Position numbers and translations under genes: made by a program. Below, one piece after another: positions 32,559 to 39,484 of a stretch of DNA of 39,484 bases (position 1 is the stretch's first letter; every line of letters starts with the position of its first letter). The notes beneath the pieces were generated by a model that was given only the letters and a program-made list of their open reading frames with translations, was not told the DNA's origin and searched no databases. The DNA lies in NCBI GenBank assembly GCA_033085395.1, contig JANQBS010000328.1, forward strand, positions 1-39,484, read 5' to 3'. This stretch comes from Xanthoparmelia taractica (taxonomy: Eukaryota; Ascomycota; Lecanoromycetes; Lecanorales; Parmeliaceae).

Positions 32559-33864
32559 TATCGTCACAGCTGCAATGTATGCGGCGATGGTGGGAAGTGG
32601 GAAAGTCAGGTAACAAATTCGGCGCTCAGTTCTGGCGTTTGCGCGCCACCAGGGACCAATTAGAAAGCTTGTTACTGATCCCTGTCCAGATCGCCGCGGC
32701 TTCTGCACAAGGGGGGGCAAAGCAAATAGATTGCAACGACAGGTCACAGATCCTTCTGTCTTACACTTCAAGACTGTTGACAGACAAGGTATGCAGCGCC
32801 GTGTGAAGACCTTAGCAAGTGTCTGTGAGCGTGTGTGCACTTGTTGTACGAGTTTGGCCGATCTGCTTGTTGTACGGAGGGAGACAAGCAAGCTTTTGGA
32901 TATATTTCCAAGGCAACTTTCGGATTAATGCAGCTTGCACTCTCTGCTAAGCAGCTAAGGTAATCAGCAACATCATATGACATGACGCTAGAGCACTACA
33001 GTTTTTCACACGGTACTAGCATTTGGTAGAGATTTGCGTGGCTTGCGTCTATGAAGCTTGGTGTTGCCTACAGACTCTGGATTTGGGGAAAGTATCCGAT
33101 CTTATTGCATGCAGCATCAATGCGCGACATACTCGCTAATCCTCGGCTTCATGCATTCAAGAATCCCAAGACTTTGTCTCGACCCAGCCCTAACACCATT
33201 AAAGCTTGAGATCTCATTAATCACTAGAGTACTTTGATGTAGAAAGAAAGCAATGATGATGATAACCGGTAAGATGCAGCAGTGATGGTGCCAAATGAAT
33301 TGCCGAGACCAGCAAGCCATCACCTTACTCGCACTTAGGGTATTTACTTACCAGGCCAATATCAAGTGTCTCGTCATTAGAGAACTCTACTAAAATCCTT
33401 CCGTCGTGGATAGTAGTAAGGTAAATGACATTGCCCTACGATTAACAAGATAGACCTCTCTCGATCAGTCTGGACTTTCTTCCACAATTAACCTCTAGCA
33501 TTGAACAAAGCAAAGTAAGTAAACTAAGGTATATATCTGGGCTCAACCGAACCTCCGAGCGCCAGCGTTTACCACTCACACCTTCCTTAAGCATCCTAAC
33601 ATTCCCTATCCTCTTTCTTTCCCGAGATACCTCCCCCGCCTTTCGCTCTTTTCTACACTACTCATATTGCATCCGTTATCATTCTCCTCAAACCCCGGTC
33701 AATAAGCCCTACCAGCCTGTGCAGACGTCTGTCAATCTGCATTAATAGGTCCATGCAAACCAATCCAAATACAACCTCGACCATCCAATGTTCGAAGAGG
33801 TGAGAGCAGCACCGGATCAATTCAGAGCACTTCCTGCTGGTTAGACCTAGGAGCTACTCTTCCC
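32559..33864. promoter_or_regulatory. Divergent intergenic region of RTT106 and the MHYT gene
   Basis: About 1.3 kb without a credible ORF. The stretch 33560-33700 is pyrimidine-rich (CTATCCTCTTTCTTTCCC and similar), typical of a fungal core promoter and 5' leader for the gene starting at 33865. Confidence 0.4.
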
Positions 33865-36510
33865 ATGTCTTTGAACCCCAATTCACTCAACCGGGACTTG
33901 ATCTCACACTCATACGACCCCGGCTTCATCGTCCTATCTTACCTTATCAGCCTTGCAGGATGTTGGACCTCACTCGAGCTGCTTCACAGGAGGACGGGGA
34001 GTCGAGGGTATTACAATTGGTACGTCAACATCGCTGCTCGCTTGTTGGTGGACATCCTTGGCCGCTTCTGCGACTGACATGAATTTGGCTCAAGGTATCT
34101 TTTACTCGGAGCCGCCTGCACAATGGGCGCAGTAGCCATCTGGTCGATGCACTTCATTGGAAACCGAGCAATTCTTATGGCAAAAGGTGAACCCTACCTC
34201 CAAATCCGGTACAACCCGGGCTTCACGGCTGGCTCCTTCTTCCTGCCAGTCTGCGTCGTCGCCATAGCTTTCTACCTCTTCAGTGTCTCCGAGCATGTGA
34301 GCATATTGGGAACCATGGTGGGAGGGCTTCTGGTCGGTTCGGCTGTGTGCGGAATGCATTACATGGGTCAGAAAGGCATCGCCAACTACACCCCAATCTA
34401 CGCATGGAGACGTGTTCTTGGGTCCGCCATTATCGCTGTGGTTGCCAACACCACTGCTCTCGGGGTCTTCTTCTACTTCAGATCAGCTTGGACAAATAGT
34501 TGGTGGAAACGCCTGTCTTGTGCGTCCCTTCTAGCTGTGTCGGTGTCTGGCATGCACTGGGTAGCTACTGTGGGTACAGCATACAGGATGAGGTCAGACA
34601 TAATGGAAAAGACGAGCGGGCTTTCAAGGGAAGCCACAGTTGTCGTCGTTATCTGTTTGGTGCGATTCCTCCAATCACTGTCTCATGGTCCTTCAATTTG
34701 ACTAACAGTCCTCAGTCTATCGGCTGTTGCCTCATACTGGTTATCTTCTCACTGATCGGTCAACGTTCCCGACAACGGTCTACCGACAGGGCTCAGCAAG
34801 TCGTACTAGCGTGCGCGATTTTTGATCCTGACGGGCGACTCATGGTCACCACAGAAGGCTTATTGCCGTGTCGAAAGATCACTGATTCATACAACGAAAG
34901 GGTGTGTATTGGAACAAGTCGGCAAAGAATTTTGCTAACAGTACTTGAAGTCGTTTGATGATGTTTTCGATATGGATCATCCGGTCTTTTGCTGGATCTA
35001 TAGGGCGTCACGTTGCTGGTACGGCATATCGGATCTCCTTCCAGGTATGCGCTCACATCTGCGCGACGCGAAGCCTGTCAAAGATTCGCGGCACCACCGT
35101 AGGGCAGGAAGCATTGAGGGCAGCACAGCAGATTACCCCGCCCTTTTCAAGAAGCTTTTCTGCGTTGCTGCCAAAGACCTTGCCGACATGGTTCAGCTGC
35201 CGCTAGAAGATATCGGAGTTTTGGACGGGACCATTATGAACACCGGTACGCTCAGCAAAGCCGCAAGATTGAAGCTGCTGCATGGACTATCAACACGGCA
35301 TAGTGAGCTCGACAACGCCGAGAAAGGCCGACCGCCCATGGTTTTGGGACGTGGACAGCTGCTCTTCCTGGTTCGTAGAACAACTCGCTCCCAGGCATTG
35401 CGTCTACAATCCACTGGGTATCGATTTGGTACTATCCCAAATATCGTTGAACTACTTGCTCGAAGTATGGAGGTTACCAGAGAAGAACTGCTCCCTCAAC
35501 TCGAACGAATGCGAGATCAATCGCAAAGTGAGCACCTTTTGGAGCCAGGTGTACACCTGGGCTGCTTCGCACTGCGCCCAGTCTTCCACAGGGGCTTTGA
35601 CGTCCTTGTTCGCAAAGATGCAAGCAATATGATCCCCACCTCCAAGTTGACGAAGTCGAAGCTCGAGCAATGGCAAATCGAAGTACTACAGCGAATGGAC
35701 AACTGGACGGTTGCAACATGCTGTGAGAAGCTTCGGGGAGGATCGCTATTCGCAGACCCAGAGCAGCAACAGTTTTCCAGACAGCTGTTGGAGAGTCTGA
35801 CGGACCTCGCCGGCAGGGTAGACAGCGGTTTCTTCGAGAATGCGCGACTTGTGGCAACGCCTTTCCGAGCACCTTGTGATTTCTCAATCGACAATTCATC
35901 ATCGCAAGAAGCATATATGATTGCCTTTAGGGTCATTACAGATGCGTACCAACCCAGCTCACTGAACGACAAGTACCATTTCGCTTCGTTGAGATTCTTC
36001 CTCTGTCAGCAGCATGCACACCGGGATTGCGCAGATAATGCAGTGTTTGCTCGCAGAATGCGCAAGGATTTTGCAGCCATGACTGTAAGCTATGAAGCTT
36101 CTGATAGAGGCTCATTAACTTGCCCCCGCGCCTCTTACCGTCCCTTCTCGAACCTACCTCGTGGAAACAACCGGAGCAGAACTCCATCGCCTAATAGGAA
36201 CAGGAAGTGGACTTCTCGACTCCGTGCGAATGGCAACATGGTAAACGATGACAATTCCTCAGAAAAGAATCTCGTGAACGGCAGTCCCAAAACCAGCGCG
36301 GGAGCCCTTGGTGCCATCCACGTATCGAACGAGATCGATGTCGATGTCAGAGAAGTCAGAAGAAGCAGCCATAGCCCGGACGTAGAGATGAGAAGCCTGG
36401 GATACTGCAGTGAAGCCGGCGTGGGGGATGTCGAGGAAGACTCTTTTGCCGACGAGCTCGCCGCCTTGACGACGGACGAGCGAAGAAGGCAACGCACGAC
36501 AGGGTTGTGA
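33865..36510 (+). CDS. MHYT-domain integral membrane signalling protein
   Basis: Exons 33865-34019, 34095-34659, 34716-34901 and 34951-36510 give 821 aa. The N-terminal third is a multi-span MHYT domain: seven or so helices carrying AIWSMHFIGN (about residue 61), CGMHYMGQKG (about 135) and SGMHWVATVG (about 200). The Met/His positions of these motifs were proposed, in bacterial homologues, to bind copper and sense a diatomic gas such as O2, CO or NO. The C-terminal two thirds are cytoplasmic and begin with a PAS-like stretch (LACAIFDPDGRLMVTTEGLL); a DDVFDMDHPVFCWIYRAS helix region follows, and the end is a Ser-rich acidic tail. In bacteria MHYT domains are joined to GGDEF/EAL or kinase domains; here I see none. 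The fungal output is not known to me. Confidence 0.87.
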
Positions 36511-36833
36511 GGTGCGAGCATTTGCAGCGTTGCTCGGCGTTTTTGTCTTACAGGTTGCGTAATTGCTGAGTGTGCTGTCATCTTTTGTAGAGTAGAATCG
36601 CCTGGCTGCGCTCATGGGAGGTTTGGGTGTGCAGGGTCCATAAATGGGGTCAGTAGACGGTCGATCATTATATCAATATACATTGAGAGGACAAATTTGG
36701 CGTTCATCCACTATCCAATATTCAGATATTGCGGTTCATGGTGACGACATCAATGGTCTTGAAAGTGTGTTATTATTGTATTCCTCCGTTCTTCTAGCAT
36801 GCGACCAAAAATATTCATATAATTTTTTAAATC
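36511..36833. other. MHYT-CIA1 intergenic region
   Basis: 323 bp holding the 3' end of the MHYT gene and the CIA1 promoter. The 50 bases before ATG 36834 are AT-rich. No ORF is seen. Confidence 0.4.
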
Positions 36834-38309
36834 ATGCCTTCGGCCTCCCTCCCCCAAATATCCCCCCTCGCAACCCTCTCCCCCTCCTCCCCCTCCCGCG
36901 CCTGGCTCACAGCGCCCCACCCCACCCTCCCCCTCCTCGCCACCTGCTCCTCCGACAAATCCGTCCGCATCTACTCCCTCACATCCTTCACCCTCCTCTC
37001 CACCATCTCCGGCGGCCACAAACGCAGTATTCGCACTTGCGCATGGAAACCTAATCTCAAGGGTGAGAGCGTACTTGCTACGGGCAGTTTCGACGCTTCG
37101 GTGGGTCTCTGGAGGAGGGTTGATGGTGGCGGGGTGAGGCCGTGGGGGGCGAAGGAGAAGGAGAAGGATGTGTTGACTGGGGTGGACTTTGAGGCTAGGG
37201 AGAGGGAGGTTAAGGAGAGGGGGATGGGGATGGAGGGGGAGGAAGAAGAGGAGGAAGAAGAAGAAGAAGAGGATTGGCGCTTCGCGATCGTGCTCGACGG
37301 GCATGAATCCGAGGTTAAATCCGTCAGTTGGTCTTCCGGCGGGAACCTCCTCGCTACGTGCTCGCGTGACAAGAGCGTCTGGATCTGGGAGGAGGTCGGC
37401 GATGACGATTACGAGACTGTGGCTGTTTTGCAGGAACATGAGGGGGATGTCAAGTGCGTTGCTTGGCATCCTGAGGAGGAGCTCTTGGCGAGTGGGAGCT
37501 ATGATGATGAGGTTAGGTTGTGGAGGGAGGATGTGGATGATTGGGGGTGTTGTTGTGTGTTGAGGGGGCATGGGGGGACGGTGTGGTGTGTGGGGTGGGA
37601 GGGGGTGGTGCCTGGGGTGTTTCCTGGGTGTGGGGATGGGGATGGGGATGGGGGGGAGATTGAGAGGGGGTGGGTGAAGAGGAGGGAGCTGGCGGGTCCG
37701 AGGCTCATCAGTTGCTCGGATGATTTGTCGATACGGGTGTGGAGGAGGCGGCCGAGGGAGAAGGTGCAGCAGTCTAGGTTGAGCATCATACGGAGTGGGA
37801 GCTCGGAGGAGGATTGGGTGGAGGAGGCGCGGCTGCCGAGGGTGCATAGTCGGTCTGTTTATGCGGTTGCGTGGGGTAGGAATGGGAGGGTGGTGAGTAC
37901 GGGTGGTGATGGGGCTGTTGTTGTCTACGAGGAGAGGTGGAGGAAGAGAAGTGGGGATGGTGTGGCTACGACTACAGATGCTCCTGAGGACGGAGTGGAT
38001 GGGCGAGAAGGGAACGAAGAATCGAAATCTAATGGGGCAGAGTCGGTGGAAAGGGTCACGAAGGAGACTGCATCGACCTCGGAAGCAGATGGGCAACAGG
38101 AAACGCAAGGCGAGGCGGAAGAGGTACCAGAGGATACGGAGTGGGTTGTCATTGCGCAGATTGAAGGTGCTCATGGAGTGTTTGAGGTCAACCATGTTGC
38201 ATGGGCGCCGAGGAGAGACAAGAACGGAGGAAGCACGGTCGACGATGAAGAGCTCATTGTCACCACGGGAGACGATGGGACGGTCAAGGTGTGGACTTTG
38301 GATGTTTAA
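36834..38309 (+). CDS. CIA1: Cytosolic iron-sulfur assembly protein 1, WD40 propeller
   Basis: The Cia1/Ciao1 seven-bladed propeller is part of the CIA targeting complex, which delivers Fe-S clusters to cytosolic and nuclear proteins. A single exon of 491 aa contains blades ending LATCSSDKSVRIYSL, LATGSFDASVGLWRR, LLATCSRDKSVWIWEE, LLASGSYDDEVRLWRED, LISCSDDLSIRVWRR, VVSTGGDGAVVVYEE and IVTTGDDGTVKVWTLDV. The HGHESEVKSVSW-type openings (LDGHESEVKSVSW, LQEHEGDVKCVAWHP) match the family. Acidic insertions (12 or so Glu near residue 138, an Asp/Gly run near 265, a Ser/Glu-rich loop near 380) lengthen it beyond the yeast protein. The coding strand is C-rich up to about 37020 and strongly G-rich from about 37080 to 37960. 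Confidence 0.92.
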   Translation: MPSASLPQISPLATLSPSSPSRAWLTAPHPTLPLLATCSSDKSVRIYSLTSFTLLSTISGGHKRSIRTCAWKPNLKGESVLATGSFDASVGLWRRVDGGGVRPWGAKEKEKDVLTGVDFEAREREVKERGMGMEGEEEEEEEEEEEDWRFAIVLDGHESEVKSVSWSSGGNLLATCSRDKSVWIWEEVGDDDYETVAVLQEHEGDVKCVAWHPEEELLASGSYDDEVRLWREDVDDWGCCCVLRGHGGTVWCVGWEGVVPGVFPGCGDGDGDGGEIERGWVKRRELAGPRLISCSDDLSIRVWRRRPREKVQQSRLSIIRSGSSEEDWVEEARLPRVHSRSVYAVAWGRNGRVVSTGGDGAVVVYEERWRKRSGDGVATTTDAPEDGVDGREGNEESKSNGAESVERVTKETASTSEADGQQETQGEAEEVPEDTEWVVIAQIEGAHGVFEVNHVAWAPRRDKNGGSTVDDEELIVTTGDDGTVKVWTLDV

Positions 38310-38582
38310 GGATGGCTGCGTCCATGTTCAGGGGGGCTATTACGCCAATTAGACTCGGTCATCAGATAATGATATGGGAGTCATCGAACGAAGACGGTCG
38401 TGTGTCCATGCCATGATAGACTTGGAGATAGAATCTTCGTCTCATGATGTATGTAATTCGTCTAATGCTAACATTATCTACAATGCATCCAATATGTTTG
38501 GATTATAGCTCGTTACTCAGGCAGTGTGAAGCCCTAGAAACGAAAGAATGCCACCTAGCCCTAATTCAGCCTTGATCCTCTA

Positions 38583-38724
38583 TGTTGGAAATAGTGGCAA
38601 TCAGCCCTGTGCACGTGACTCCGCACTAGTGGCTTGGCAAGAACACGGTGTCATATTTCGCCTCCTGTATTCTAATACTTCTTTATAGCATCATCTAGAC
38701 GGCCAAGTGACTTGTTATTCAACA
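38583..38724 (+). mobile_element. Copia-type LTR (5' LTR of a truncated retrotransposon)
   Basis: A 142-bp segment begins TGTTGGAAATAG and ends TTATTCAACA, giving the 5-bp terminal inverted repeat TGTTG/CAACA usual for fungal Ty1/Copia LTRs. It is followed directly by a primer-binding-like site. No gag, protease, integrase or RT frame is visible downstream to the window edge, so this is a relic or the element is cut off. I did not see a matching second LTR. Confidence 0.65.
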
Positions 38725-38736
38725 GGTTATGAACCC
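38725..38736 (+). other. Primer-binding-site-like sequence (half-tRNA iMet type)
   Basis: GGTTATGAACCC follows the LTR directly. Many Copia elements prime from the initiator-tRNA anticodon region, whose complement reads GGTTATGAGCCC. The single G-to-A difference is a transition, as RIP would make. Confidence 0.55.
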
Positions 38737-38833
38737 GGGTTAGCGCTAATCTATTTCATAGCCGGCTGGCTATAACAGCTCTTATTAAGAGCTAGGTTAA
38801 CGAGAAGACATAGCATTAGCCATGACCTTTCTA

Positions 38834-39010
38834 CCTGTGATGAAAGCTCGATGAGCAGCAGACCCTTAAGTTCACCTGTGATAGCACCTGAGGAATGAGA
38901 TCCTCGCCTGTGGCGAAACAACCTAGAAAATAGCACTTCCTTACCTGTGATAGAACTCGCTATATAAGGTAGCTAAGGGAGCAAACTAGATCCTTCCTCG
39001 CCTGTGGCAA
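38834..39010. repeat. Degenerate tandem array with CCTGTG core
   Basis: CCTGTG(A/G)(T/C)(A/G) recurs at 38834, 38875, 38907, 38944 and 39001 with spacings of 41, 32, 37 and 57 bp, in the leader region behind the LTR. Flanking bases are only partly alike (TC/TTCCT(C/T) before, AA or GA after). Confidence 0.6.
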
Positions 39011-39484
39011 AGCCCACTGTATAAACAGCACGAATCATCCTTCTTTCGATTATCATTCGATTCAAACGCTACGAAGCCATTCGAATTATTATTTAATTCT
39101 CGAACCTAACGACTAACGGCCATTCGATTTCTTAGTGAGTTTGCTACGAAACAACACATTCGATTCATCCTATTCCTACTCAATCGCCGCCAACGATATC
39201 TATCTACATATTAAATTAGGGAGAGCGACGATGAGAGGAGCAAGACAATTTTATTCAATTCTACACCGACTTTAAAAGAGTATAAATACCTTAATTCTCG
39301 TCAAGACGATCTTTTTTCCCTCCCACCCCACCTTATATCAATTTATTAAAAAATTCACAATCGAAAGAGCACAATCGGGGGAGCATAATCGAGGAAGCTA
39401 TATTCAAGTTTACGGGTCGGAAAGGTGTGGTATATTTGATGGTATGGGACTAGTTTTTCGAATACCATACCGAAAGGTATAGGA
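39011..39484. repeat. Right flank, repeat-like, with inverted copy of a left-flank sequence
   Basis: No gene is seen. CATTCGA recurs four times between 39053 and 39165. 39411-39433 is the exact reverse complement of 55-77 (core CACACCTTTCCGACCCG on the other strand). The last 45 bases are full of GGTAT/ATACC: GGTATGG at 39441 pairs with CCATACC at 39465, and ATACC-GAAA-GGTAT forms a small hairpin at 39467-39480. This looks like the terminus of a DNA transposon cut by the window edge. The class is not identified. Confidence 0.5.

Noticed and set aside
36750..38195. 481-codon minus-strand ORF across CIA1
   Set aside because: Low-complexity Pro/His/Arg sequence produced by the skewed composition of CIA1, whose seven WD blades are clear on the plus strand.
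38725..38760. tRNA gene on the minus strand (GGGTTCATAACC resembles a B box)
   Set aside because: No matching acceptor stem or A box; the sequence is better explained as a retrotransposon primer site.
38834..39010. CRISPR array
   Set aside because: Repeat cores are only about 9 bp and irregularly spaced, the genome is fungal and there are no cas genes.
1..39484. Starship giant transposon bounded by the end repeats
   Set aside because: No tyrosine-recombinase (DUF3435) captain or other Starship-typical cargo gene can be read at either end; the inverted match is only 23 bp and lies inside AT-rich repeats.

Overview
This is a window of nuclear DNA from a filamentous ascomycete (Pezizomycotina). 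The coding regions are split by short introns of about 41-126 bp with GT...AG ends and CTAAC/CTGAC-type branch sites. The gene content is typically fungal: a NACHT-WD40 protein with a lipase-like head, a DMATS prenyltransferase, AIM22, KGD4, RTT106 and CIA1. Both ends hold AT-rich, transition-decayed repeat DNA of the kind left by RIP. I could not place it to genus. All exon joins below were worked out by eye from reading frames and splice signals.

Left accessory part (1-10.2 kb). After an AT-rich repeat-like flank comes a DMATS-type aromatic prenyltransferase gene that appears to be broken by a single-base frame error near its 5' end. A five-exon MFS drug-type exporter (481 aa) follows, and then, on the minus strand, a six-exon 1651-aa NLR-like protein (lipase-like fold, NACHT, WD40-type C-terminus). 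Prenyltransferase plus exporter resembles the remains of a small secondary-metabolite locus next to a fungal self/non-self type receptor.

Middle part (11.4-21.4 kb). This holds a fructosamine-3-kinase-family gene, an APC-superfamily (choline/GABA-permease-like) transporter, and then about 3 kb of decayed coding DNA. That decayed stretch includes an aldo-keto-reductase-like 5' relic and a membrane/coiled-coil ORF with several in-frame stops and a frameshift. After it come KGD4 (2-oxoglutarate dehydrogenase subunit, MRPS36/Ymr31 family) and an unrecognised three-exon gene.

Housekeeping part (21.6-38.3 kb). AIM22 (lipoate ligase, minus) and ARO2 (chorismate synthase, plus) diverge from a 243-bp promoter that holds a telobox. 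Next are a Mediator subunit 5 gene that seems to lack its N-terminal third, a serine/arginine-rich orphan (minus), RTT106 (histone chaperone, minus), an MHYT-domain membrane protein of 821 aa (plus), and CIA1 (cytosolic Fe-S assembly, plus).

Right flank (38.3-39.5 kb). A 142-bp Copia-type LTR (TGTTG...CAACA) is followed by a half-tRNA-iMet-like primer site and leader repeats, but no gag or pol is visible. A 23-bp sequence near position 55 recurs in inverted orientation at 39411, so the two flanks share a repeat family.

I see no convincingly new multi-gene system. The signals most worth following are the composition flip (C-rich to G-rich coding strand) inside three unrelated genes, the truncated MED5, the frame-broken DMATS, the decayed membrane gene with C-to-T-type stops, and the shared inverted repeat at the two flanks.
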